In this document: positions 15,558-23,225 of the stretch, piece by piece
Position numbering within the stretch: position 1 is the stretch's first letter
Layout of the letters: every line of letters begins with the position of its first letter
From: a bacterium
GTDB lineage: Bacteria; Actinomycetota; Acidimicrobiia; Spongiisociales; JAENVV01
Assembly: GCA_024639975.1 (NCBI GenBank)
Contig: JAHEFX010000010.1
Span: 1-41,909 of the forward strand
Direction of reading: 5' to 3'
Length of the DNA: 41,909 bases
Translations under genes and position numbers: made by a program
The notes under the pieces: model-generated
What the model was told of the DNA's origin: nothing
Seen by the model: only the letters and a program-made list of their open reading frames with translations
Databases searched by the model: none

Positions 15558-16957
15558 GGAACTATCTGAAACTGATCGGACTGGTGGCCATCTTTGCGAT
15601 GGTGCTCGTCGCCTGCGGTGGCGACGATGACGGGTCGGACTCGACCGAGGCAGCCCCCGATACCACCGAAGCCGCCCCGGATACCACCGAGGCTCCGGAC
15701 GAGACCACCACGACTGCCGTTGACGATGGCGGAGACGACGGCGACGAAATGGGTGACAACCCGCTCGCCGACTACGGGGAGGATCCGAACGCTGCCGACC
15801 CCGCCCTCGTTGCGAAGGCACTGGGTCCGGTGACGCCGTCCGACGACGCGAGCTGGAACATCATCCTGGCCTCGATCGCAAGAGCGGGCCAGGACATCGA
15901 CCAGGCGACCATCGACACGGCGATGGATTGCTGGGCGAACCAGGAGTGCGATACCGGCAGCGGCGGCGAGCTCGTCATGGGCTACGCCGATGGTGGCGGC
16001 GACTCCGTCAACGTCTGGCGTGGGGTGAGCCACATGGAGGCCATCCTCCAGGCGCTCACCTATCCCGAAATCGGCACGATCGTCTCCACGGCGGCCAACT
16101 TCGAACAGGACCCCGCCGTCCATGAGCAGGGCATCCGGTTCCTCGTGCAGCGTGGCGTCGACTTCATCGTCGGCTACCCCGACTTCGGTGTGGCGCTCTC
16201 CGGCGTGATCGCCGAAGCCGAGGCCGCCGGCATTCCCTATCTGTCCTTCTCGGCGGGCTACGTGGGCCTTCCCGGTCAGGACGGTGCCCTCGTCCCGGGA
16301 GAGGACTACACGTCGGTGATCGGTGAGGACCTCTGCGCACTTGGCGAGAGCTTCGCCGACGTCCTGAACACGGGCATCGGCGAGGGCGAAGCCGGCATGC
16401 TCGGCGGGACGCCGGGCAATGCCCTGACCCTCGGTTGGCAGCAGTGTGCCGTGGACGCCCTGTCGGACACGGTCACGCTGGTGAACCCTCCGGCGGACGA
16501 GAACTCGACGACGGGTGACACCTACTGGGTGAACACCTTCGCGCTCGATGCCGTCCGTGGCCTGCTCACCACCAACCCGGAAGTCCGCGGTTGGGCCTAC
16601 GAGTACTCCGACGGGCTCTTCACGGCCCTCCAGGCCTACGACGAGCTCGGCATCCCGGTGGAGAACCTGACCATCGCCCTTCGCACCGACGAGCAGACGC
16701 TCTTCTGCGACTGGGCCGAGCGTGGTGAGCCGACGTACAACATCTTCTACTCGGCCGGAGGGAACTTCCAGTCCCGGACGGCCGTCACTGCGGCGATGTT
16801 GGCCCTCCAGGGCGCCGAGGTACCCGGCCAGGTGGTCGTGCCGCACGTGATGCGGCAGGTGACGGCCGACGACTGTGACCCTGATCGGGTGAACGCGGTT
16901 GTCTCGGGCACGTCGCTCGTACCCAATGCCGTCCTCGAGGTGATGTACGGCGGCTGA
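15554..16957 (+). CDS. ABC transporter substrate-binding lipoprotein (sugar/nucleoside-type periplasmic-binding fold)
   Basis: This 467-residue protein starts with a lipoprotein signal ending at C21 (VLVAC). A low-complexity Asp/Thr/Glu linker follows to about residue 70, built partly of a repeated EAAPDTT unit, then a two-lobed class I binding fold of the Peripla_BP_4 type. The first lobe includes MGYADGGGDSVNVWRG and the stretch ending VDFIVGYPDFG; the hinge and second lobe follow with GMLGGTPGN. It would capture the substrate at the outer face of the membrane and hand it to the two permeases. Four Cys in the mature domain (near DCWANQECD, DLCALG, QQCAV and FCDW) may form disulfides. The ligand is unknown. 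Confidence 0.9.
   Translation: MRNYLKLIGLVAIFAMVLVACGGDDDGSDSTEAAPDTTEAAPDTTEAPDETTTTAVDDGGDDGDEMGDNPLADYGEDPNAADPALVAKALGPVTPSDDASWNIILASIARAGQDIDQATIDTAMDCWANQECDTGSGGELVMGYADGGGDSVNVWRGVSHMEAILQALTYPEIGTIVSTAANFEQDPAVHEQGIRFLVQRGVDFIVGYPDFGVALSGVIAEAEAAGIPYLSFSAGYVGLPGQDGALVPGEDYTSVIGEDLCALGESFADVLNTGIGEGEAGMLGGTPGNALTLGWQQCAVDALSDTVTLVNPPADENSTTGDTYWVNTFALDAVRGLLTTNPEVRGWAYEYSDGLFTALQAYDELGIPVENLTIALRTDEQTLFCDWAERGEPTYNIFYSAGGNFQSRTAVTAAMLALQGAEVPGQVVVPHVMRQVTADDCDPDRVNAVVSGTSLVPNAVLEVMYGG
15647..15709 (+). repeat. 21-nt tandem repeat coding the lipoprotein linker
   Basis: Two near-identical 21-nt units (15647-15667 and 15668-15688) and a degenerate third encode E-A-A-P-D-T-T. Such slippage-prone repeats vary linker length between the lipid anchor and the binding domain. 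Confidence 0.7.
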
Positions 16958-16989
16958 GCCGATCCACGAGTGACCCAGTAGGAGTGTCG

Positions 16990-18555
16990 ATGACCCAAGA
17001 ACTCGTACTCGAGATGGAAGGCGTGTCCCGCCAATTCGGGACGGTACGGGCGCTGACGGATGTCAGCTTCCAGTGCCGTGCCGGAGAGGTGCACGCCCTC
17101 GTCGGAGAGAACGGTTCGGGGAAATCGACACTCCTCGGGGTCGCTTCGGGGTTCGTCGACCCGGACCGTGGCTCGGTGATGATCGGAGGAGTCCCACTCA
17201 GGCGTGATTCACCGGCCCAGGCCCGCAAGCTCGGGCTCTCGATGGCCTATCAGGATGGTTCGTCCGTCGGGGCCGAGCCGGTCAAGAACAACCTCTTCTT
17301 CGCCGCGCCGACCGACCAACGTCCACCGTTCTGGAGGCGCAAGAAGTGGGCCCGACGCCTTCTCGCCGACTTCGACCTCGACCTCGAGCTCTTCCCGGAC
17401 GCCCCGGCCGGCATGCTCACCATGGCCGAGCGGCAGCTCTTCGAGGTGGCCAAGGCCCTGGTCACCAATCCCAAGGTGCTCCTGCTCGACGAGCCGACCA
17501 CGGCTCTCGGCCCCGACGAGGTGGACGCACTGCACCGCACCGTGGCTGCCTGCAAGAAGGCGGGCGTGGGCGTGGTCTACGTCAGCCACCGGCTTCCCGA
17601 GGTGCTCGAGGTTGCCGACCGGGTCACCGTTCTCCGGGACGGTGAGTACCAAGGCACGTTCGAGGCGGCCACGACCTCCGAGTCACAGCTCGTCGAGCAC
17701 ATCGTCGGACGGCCATTCGAGGCGGCGTTTCCACCAGCGGAGCCGCCATCGCCGGAGACGGGGGAAGTGCTCATCGTCGACGGTCTCCAGGGGCAGTCGT
17801 TCGGGCCGGTCAGCTTCACGCTGCAGGCTGGGGAGATCGTCGGCATCGCCGGGGCGGAAGGCAATGGACAGCCCCAGCTGTTCGACACGCTCGCCGGACG
17901 TACCCCCCCGAGGGCCGGAAGGGTCGTTTGCGAGGGGGAGGAGCTCAACCTCGTCTCCACCCACGAAGCCGTGGGCGCCGGGATCATGTTGCTGCCGGGT
18001 GACCGCAAGGGAGAGGCGCTCATGGGAGTCCTCGGCGTTCGGGTCAATGCGACGATCCAGTCGTTGGGGCGCTTCACGTCTGCGGGCTTCCTGAAGCGGG
18101 GCAAGGAGCGTGAGGAGGTCGACAGCCTCGTTGAAGAGCTCGAGATCCGCACCCCCTCGCTCGACCAGCCGGTCGAGTTCCTCTCGGGCGGCAACCAGCA
18201 GAAGGTGGTCGTCGCCCGGACGTTCCTGCGGGAGCCGTCGGTGATCCTTGCCTACGAGCCGACCCAAGGCGTCGACGTCGGCTCCCGATTCGACATCTAC
18301 AAGGCCCTCCGTTCACGCACGTCCGAAGGTGCCGGCATCCTCGTCAAGTCGAGCGACCCGATCGAGCTCTCGGGACTCTGTGATCGGGTGTTCGTCATGT
18401 CCCGTGGGACGATCGTCGAAGAGATCCCCGGCGACGAGCTGGACGAGGTCCGGATCGTGGAGGCGATAGTCAGGGGCCCCGGCCTGTCCAAGGAGGCGCG
18501 GTCGCCTCTTGGGGTGGCGATGCCCAAGGCGGCGTCCGTTGGAGAGTCCGCATGA
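16990..18555 (+). CDS. ABC transporter ATP-binding protein, two fused nucleotide-binding domains (RbsA/MglA type)
   Basis: ATG at 16990, six bases after AGGAG, gives 521 residues; the GTG at 16984 overlaps the ribosome site. The first nucleotide-binding domain has Walker A GENGSGKST with K45, a TMAERQLFEVAKAL signature helix and Walker B VLLLDEPTTAL. The second has a degenerate Walker A (GAEGNGQPQLF), a full LSGGNQQKVVVAR signature and the Walker B variant ILAYEPTQGVDVG, with Tyr (Y422) where Asp is usual. A degenerate second site is common in CUT2 importers; the EGNGQ loop and altered Walker B recall nucleoside importers. It powers the importer formed with the two permeases. It overlaps the fusion gene by ATGA. 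Confidence 0.9.
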   Translation: MTQELVLEMEGVSRQFGTVRALTDVSFQCRAGEVHALVGENGSGKSTLLGVASGFVDPDRGSVMIGGVPLRRDSPAQARKLGLSMAYQDGSSVGAEPVKNNLFFAAPTDQRPPFWRRKKWARRLLADFDLDLELFPDAPAGMLTMAERQLFEVAKALVTNPKVLLLDEPTTALGPDEVDALHRTVAACKKAGVGVVYVSHRLPEVLEVADRVTVLRDGEYQGTFEAATTSESQLVEHIVGRPFEAAFPPAEPPSPETGEVLIVDGLQGQSFGPVSFTLQAGEIVGIAGAEGNGQPQLFDTLAGRTPPRAGRVVCEGEELNLVSTHEAVGAGIMLLPGDRKGEALMGVLGVRVNATIQSLGRFTSAGFLKRGKEREEVDSLVEELEIRTPSLDQPVEFLSGGNQQKVVVARTFLREPSVILAYEPTQGVDVGSRFDIYKALRSRTSEGAGILVKSSDPIELSGLCDRVFVMSRGTIVEEIPGDELDEVRIVEAIVRGPGLSKEARSPLGVAMPKAASVGESA

Positions 18556-21020
18556 GCGAACCCATCTCCACGACACGCACCGACGAGGCGCGTCGGCTCT
18601 TTCGCAATCTCCTTCGGGACGCCCGCGACAAGGAGAAGTGGCGCAAGATCGTTCGCGTCCGGCTCTGGATGCCGGTCGCCCTCCAGGCCCTGTTGATCGT
18701 CGGCCTGCTCTGGTACACCAGCTCTCGGTTCGAGGGCTTCCTCAACGAGTCGAATCTCTACAACATCCTGCTGCTCGCCATGCCGCTGGCCGTGGCCGCC
18801 TACGCCCAGACCCACGCAATCCTCGTCGGCTACCTCGACCTGTCCGTCGGCGCGATGATCAGCTTCGGGGTGGTGGTCGCGTCGTTCCTCATAGGCCCGG
18901 AGGCGTCGACCACGGAGATCTTCCTCGGTCTGGGCGTGATCCTCGTTGCGGGACTCGCGTTGGGGAGCGTCAATGCAGGGTTGATCCGAGGCCTGAAGAT
19001 CCCCTCGATCATCGCCACGCTTGCCACGCTCAGCATCCTCGACGGGATCTCGCTCTCGCTGCGGCCGACGGCCCAAGGCATCATCAGCGGCGACATCGTC
19101 GCCTTTCTGACCGCCGGTGTCGGTCCTGTTCCCTACGCCTTCGTCGTCATCGTCGTGGCGGCGGCACTCATGGATCTCTGGTTGCACGCCTCTGGGTCGG
19201 GACTGCAGGTCCGAGCGGTCGGGTTCGATGACCGGGCCGCCAAGCGAGCCGGTATCTCGACGATATGGATCCGGGTTCGGGCATTGCTCATCGCCGGCAT
19301 GCTCGGGGCCGTCGCGTCGTTCTTCGTGATGGCGCGCTCGCCGATCGGCAACGCCCAGATCGGGTCCTCCTTCGCCCTCAACAGCATCACTGCCGCCGTC
19401 TTGGGTGGCGCATCGCTGGCCGGCGGGCGGGCCACGTTCGTAGGCTCCCTCGTCGCCTCGCTGTTGGTCGCGCTGATCATCTCCGTTCTCCCGTTCCTCG
19501 GGCTGTCGCCGAGCGACGGCACGATGATCGTCGGACTGCTCGTCCTCATCGGCATCGTCCTCTTCCAGGTCGGGGACCTCAAGGAACTCGTGAAGCGCAA
19601 CTTCCGGCGGGCGAGGCGGCTTGTCCAGGGTTCTCGGGTCGATGAGGTCGCCGAGCTTCCGGATGTCTATCCCAGCAGCACCGACTTCAACGTCGTGCCT
19701 TCGGGCCGGATCCTCGTTCAGGGCGGCACGGTGCTGTCGATCGATCCGAACATCGGGGATCTCGCGACCGGCGACGTCCTCATCGAGGGCGATCGGATCG
19801 TGGAGGTCGGCCCCGGCCTCCGGGTGGAGAACGCGGAGGTGATCGACGCCGGCGGCATGATCGTCATGCCCGGCTTCGTCGACACGCACCGACACATCTG
19901 GGAAGGCGTGCTCCGCAACATCGGCACCGACGTGCCGCTCGAGGGCCGCACGAGCTACATCTCCCACGTCCTCCACAAGCTGGCCCCGGCCTTCAGGCCG
20001 CAGGATGTCTACGCCGGAGACCTGGTGTCGGCCCTGGGAGCCCTTGATGCCGGGGTGACGACCCTGCTCGACTGGTCCCACATCCAAGGCTCCCCCGAAC
20101 ACACCGACGCGATCGTCCAGGCGCTGGACGACTCCGGCATGCGAGCGGTCTTTGCGTACGGTTTCCCCTGGTGGGGCAAATGGGAGGAGCGCCAGCCGAG
20201 CTGGTTCGTGCGGGCGGCTACCGAGCACTTCTCGACGAGTGACCAACGCCTCACGCTGGCGCTCGCCGCGCCCGGTCCCGAGTTCACCGACTTCGAGGTG
20301 TCACGGGACCACTGGAAGCTCGCCCGCGAGGCCGGAGCTCGCATCACCGCTCACGTCGGGGTCGGTTCCTACGGCATGGATCGCAAGGTGCAGGAGATGG
20401 GCGAAGCCGGCCTACTCGGTCCCGATACGACGTACATCCACTGCACGACACTGAGCGATACCGAGATCCAGATGATCGTCGACACGGGCGGCACCGTCAG
20501 CCTGGCCTCACCGGTCGAGATGATGATGGGACACGGCATGCCGCCGATCCAGAAGTTCCTGGACAGGGGTCTGGTGCCGAGCCTCAGCGTTGATGTGGAA
20601 ACCAACGTCCCCTCCGACATGTTCAACCAGATGCGCTCCGTGCTCGCTCTCCAGCGGGTGATCGCATTCCGCGACGGCAAGCAGCCCCTGGGGGCACGCG
20701 ACGTGCTCGCGATGGCCACGATCGAGGGAGCGCGTGCCAACGGGTTGGCTGATCGCACGGGCTCGCTGACGCCGGGGAAGCAGGCCGACCTCGTCCTCCT
20801 TCGGACCGATCGGTTGAACGTGATGCCGCTGAACGACCCGGCCACGGCCGTGGTCACCAGCATGGACACCAGCAACGTCGACACCGTCCTCGTTGCCGGT
20901 CACGTGCTGAAGCGGGACGGCGAACTGACCCATGTCGACTGGGAGGCGGTGAAGCGAATGGTGAGCGAGTCGCGGGACTTCGTCATCCAGAAGTCCGGCT
21001 TCCGCCCCCCGAAGATCTGA
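18552..21020 (+). CDS. Fusion protein: ABC permease (CUT2) joined to a C-terminal amidohydrolase
   Basis: This is one uninterrupted 822-residue reading frame. Residues about 40-360 are a RbsC-type permease with many hydrophobic segments, including GYLDLSVGAMISFGV, the coupling region GSGLQVRAVGFDDRAAKRAG and a GGASLAGGRATF loop. After a basic stretch and a linker of about 30 residues, residues about 386-815 are a complete amidohydrolase: metal ligands H446 and H448 (DTHRHIW), H601 (AHVGV), H630 (IHCTTL) and D681 (SVDVET). Its closing blocks are ATIEGARANGL and LTPGKQADLV. Position H601+3 is Val, not the Glu of deaminases. CUT2 permeases end in the cytoplasm, so the hydrolase would sit at the channel exit. 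The domain is paralogous to the free enzyme at 13160-14446. No stop or frameshift separates the halves. Confidence 0.9.
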   Translation: MSEPISTTRTDEARRLFRNLLRDARDKEKWRKIVRVRLWMPVALQALLIVGLLWYTSSRFEGFLNESNLYNILLLAMPLAVAAYAQTHAILVGYLDLSVGAMISFGVVVASFLIGPEASTTEIFLGLGVILVAGLALGSVNAGLIRGLKIPSIIATLATLSILDGISLSLRPTAQGIISGDIVAFLTAGVGPVPYAFVVIVVAAALMDLWLHASGSGLQVRAVGFDDRAAKRAGISTIWIRVRALLIAGMLGAVASFFVMARSPIGNAQIGSSFALNSITAAVLGGASLAGGRATFVGSLVASLLVALIISVLPFLGLSPSDGTMIVGLLVLIGIVLFQVGDLKELVKRNFRRARRLVQGSRVDEVAELPDVYPSSTDFNVVPSGRILVQGGTVLSIDPNIGDLATGDVLIEGDRIVEVGPGLRVENAEVIDAGGMIVMPGFVDTHRHIWEGVLRNIGTDVPLEGRTSYISHVLHKLAPAFRPQDVYAGDLVSALGALDAGVTTLLDWSHIQGSPEHTDAIVQALDDSGMRAVFAYGFPWWGKWEERQPSWFVRAATEHFSTSDQRLTLALAAPGPEFTDFEVSRDHWKLAREAGARITAHVGVGSYGMDRKVQEMGEAGLLGPDTTYIHCTTLSDTEIQMIVDTGGTVSLASPVEMMMGHGMPPIQKFLDRGLVPSLSVDVETNVPSDMFNQMRSVLALQRVIAFRDGKQPLGARDVLAMATIEGARANGLADRTGSLTPGKQADLVLLRTDRLNVMPLNDPATAVVTSMDTSNVDTVLVAGHVLKRDGELTHVDWEAVKRMVSESRDFVIQKSGFRPPKI

Positions 21021-21025
21021 CCGGA

Positions 21026-22204
21026 TCAGGCGAGTACCCGTTGGGCGATGTGGTCGCCGATGGCCAAGCTTGAGGTCGCGGCGGGCGACGGGGCGTTCAG
21101 GACATGCACCGCCCGGCCATGCTCGACGACGGCGAAGTCGTCGAGCAGCTCTCCGTCCCGGGCGACGGCTTGGGCCCGGACCCCGGCCCCTGCCCGTATG
21201 AGGTCTTCGGGGCCGAGATCAGGCACCAGGGCCTGCGCGGTCCTGGCGTACGAAGAGGGCCAGGCCGAGTGCCACAGCTCTTCGGTTCCGGTGCGCCAGT
21301 AGCGGCCCACGATGCGCCAGAAGCCGGGCCACCCGATGGTCGCAGCAAGGTCTCGGGGCGACGGACGGGTGCCGCGGTAGTGCTCGCGTCCCAGCGCCAG
21401 CACGGCGTTCGGGCCAACCTCGACGCTGTCGTCGATCCGTCTCGTGAAGTGGACCCCGAGGAACGGGAAGCGGGGGTCCGGCACCGGGTAGATCATGCCA
21501 GCAACGAGGTGGGTGGCTGCTTCCCTCAGGGCGAAGTACTCGCCGCGGAACGGGATGATCCGCAGGTCCGCCTGAACCCCGGCGAGCGCCGCGACGCGAT
21601 CCGACTGGAGGCCGGCGCAGTTGACGAGTCGGGTCGCTCGAACGGCACGCTCACCGGCGGTGATGGTGAATCCGTCGGTATCGGTGCGGATACTGTCGAC
21701 GAGGAAATCGGTGACCAGCTCCAGGGGCCGCGCCAACTCCCTTGCGACCAGTCCATAGTCGACGACGCTCGTCTCCGGCACCCACAACGCTGCGACGCCC
21801 GTGGCGTGTGGCTCGTGGTCGCGAATCCCGCCCGCTCCGAGGCGTTCTACACCGGTCAGCCCATTGGCTCGTGCGCGTCGGTGCAGTTCCTCGAGGGCCG
21901 GCAGCTGGTCCGCCCGCGTGGCCGTGACGATCTTCCCATGCCGACCGACCGGGACGCCCGCTTGGTCGCAGAAGTCGAGGAGGCGGCGGCGCCCTGCCAC
22001 GCAGAGCCGAGCCTTCAAGGTGCCGGGCCGGTAGTACAGCCCGGAGTGGACGACACCGCTGTTGTGACCGGTCTGGTGGGTACCGACGTCCGATTCCTTG
22101 TCGAGAACGACGACATCGAGATCGGGTCGTCGATCCAAGAGGGCCCGAGCCGCGGCCACGCCCACGATTCCCGCTCCGATGACGGCGACGTCATGGCGGT
22201 CCAT
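21026..22204 (-). CDS. lhgO: L-2-hydroxyglutarate oxidase/dehydrogenase, FAD-dependent
   Basis: This 392-residue flavoprotein of the DAO family has the N-terminal VIGAGIVGVAAARALL loop and a second strand ending VVLDKE. The LhgO-specific stretch TGHNSGVVHSGLYYRPG follows, then GKIVTA and an FRGEYFAL block. The C-terminal NAPSPAATSSLAIG segment binds FAD. The enzyme oxidises L-2-hydroxyglutarate to 2-oxoglutarate and passes electrons to oxygen or quinone. ATG at 22204. It lies 46 bases after the E1beta gene on the same strand, so it is probably the last gene of the LacI-controlled E1alpha-E1beta-lhgO unit. Its stop is 5 bases from that of the convergent permease-hydrolase fusion. Confidence 0.87.
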   Translation of the reverse strand: MDRHDVAVIGAGIVGVAAARALLDRRPDLDVVVLDKESDVGTHQTGHNSGVVHSGLYYRPGTLKARLCVAGRRRLLDFCDQAGVPVGRHGKIVTATRADQLPALEELHRRARANGLTGVERLGAGGIRDHEPHATGVAALWVPETSVVDYGLVARELARPLELVTDFLVDSIRTDTDGFTITAGERAVRATRLVNCAGLQSDRVAALAGVQADLRIIPFRGEYFALREAATHLVAGMIYPVPDPRFPFLGVHFTRRIDDSVEVGPNAVLALGREHYRGTRPSPRDLAATIGWPGFWRIVGRYWRTGTEELWHSAWPSSYARTAQALVPDLGPEDLIRAGAGVRAQAVARDGELLDDFAVVEHGRAVHVLNAPSPAATSSLAIGDHIAQRVLA

Positions 22205-22250
22205 GTGAGTCAGTCCACCTGACCCCTGCGCCGTGGCTCGGGCGGGTGGT

Positions 22251-23225
22251 TCAGACGAGGCCCTTCTTGACTTCGGCGACGATCCGCTCGACCGATGGGA
22301 TGGTCTCATCCTCGAGGCCACCCGATGACGGGAGCGGGACATGCGGGGTGGTGATGCGAACGATTGGTGCGTCGAGGTGCCAGAAGGCTTCGTCGACGGC
22401 GATCGACACGATCTCCGCACCCCACCCGAGGACCCTCGGGTTCTCCTCGACGGTGAAGAGCCGGCTGGTCTTTTCCACCGAGCCGAGGATCGTCGCGGTA
22501 TCGAGTGGGATGAGTGACCTGACGTCGATGACCTCGGCGTCGATGCCCTCGCCGGCCAGGATCTCTGCCGCTTCCAGGGCGCGGGGCACCATGAGCGCCA
22601 GGGCGACGATGGTGAGGTCGGCGCCCGGACGGACGATCTTTGCCGTACCGAGCTCGTCGAGGATCTCCCCGTCTGGGACTTCGGCCTTGCTCGCATAGAG
22701 CGACTTGTGTTCGAAGAAGAGCACCGGGTCGGGATCACGGACCGAGGCCGCCAACAGTCCCACGACGTCGGCCGGCGTGCTCGGAGCGACGACCTTCAGA
22801 CCGGGTACCGCCATGGCCCAGTTCTCGACGCTCTGAGAGTGCTGGGCACCGAAGCGAGCCCCACCCCCGTTTGCCGATCGGATCACGAGCGGGACCTCGA
22901 CCTGACCGTTGGTCATGTAGCGGGCCTTGGCAATCTCGTTGACGACGATGTCCCACGCAACGGCGAAGAAGTCGCTGAACATGATCTCGGCGATGGGCCG
23001 CAGACCGGTCATGGCCGCGCCCATGGCCGCTCCCAGGATCGCCTGCTCGGAGATCGGTGTGTCAACCACGCGCCGGGGACCGAACCTGTCCAACAATCCG
23101 ACGGTCGTCTTGAAGACACCACCGGCGCCCGCCACGTCCTCGCCGATGAGGAAGACCCGCTCGTCGCGGTCCATCTCCTGGGCGATGCCCCGGGCGACCG
23201 CCTCCCGATAGCTCAGTTCCGCCAT
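22251..23225 (-). CDS. Thiamine-diphosphate 2-oxoacid (pyruvate/acetoin) dehydrogenase E1 beta subunit
   Basis: This 324-residue E1 beta chain has family blocks in order: an N-terminal FLIGEDVAG, TPISEQAILGAAMGAAM, a PLVIRSANGGG strand, AQHSQSVENW, then VAPSTPADVVGLL and a transketolase C-terminal domain with IDVRSLIPLD. With the alpha chain upstream it forms the alpha2beta2 decarboxylase of pyruvate, acetoin or branched-chain 2-oxoacid dehydrogenase complexes. The ATG at 23225 lies inside the last codons of the alpha gene (13-base overlap), so the two are coupled. No E2 or E3 gene lies nearby, so it must use partners encoded elsewhere. The substrate within this group is uncertain. Confidence 0.9.
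   Translation of the reverse strand: MAELSYREAVARGIAQEMDRDERVFLIGEDVAGAGGVFKTTVGLLDRFGPRRVVDTPISEQAILGAAMGAAMTGLRPIAEIMFSDFFAVAWDIVVNEIAKARYMTNGQVEVPLVIRSANGGGARFGAQHSQSVENWAMAVPGLKVVAPSTPADVVGLLAASVRDPDPVLFFEHKSLYASKAEVPDGEILDELGTAKIVRPGADLTIVALALMVPRALEAAEILAGEGIDAEVIDVRSLIPLDTATILGSVEKTSRLFTVEENPRVLGWGAEIVSIAVDEAFWHLDAPIVRITTPHVPLPSSGGLEDETIPSVERIVAEVKKGLV

Noticed and set aside
19560-19740. Frameshift or assembly join as the cause of the permease-amidohydrolase fusion
   Set aside because: Both domains and the linker are in one frame with normal codon use and no duplicated or broken segment; an error would have had to delete a stop exactly in phase. It remains the main alternative to test.
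18297-20246. A 649-codon open frame on the minus strand opposite the ABC ATPase and fusion genes
   Set aside because: It is Arg/Asp/Gly/His-rich without hydrophobic core or known motifs, and is the antisense reading of well-supported domains in high-GC DNA.
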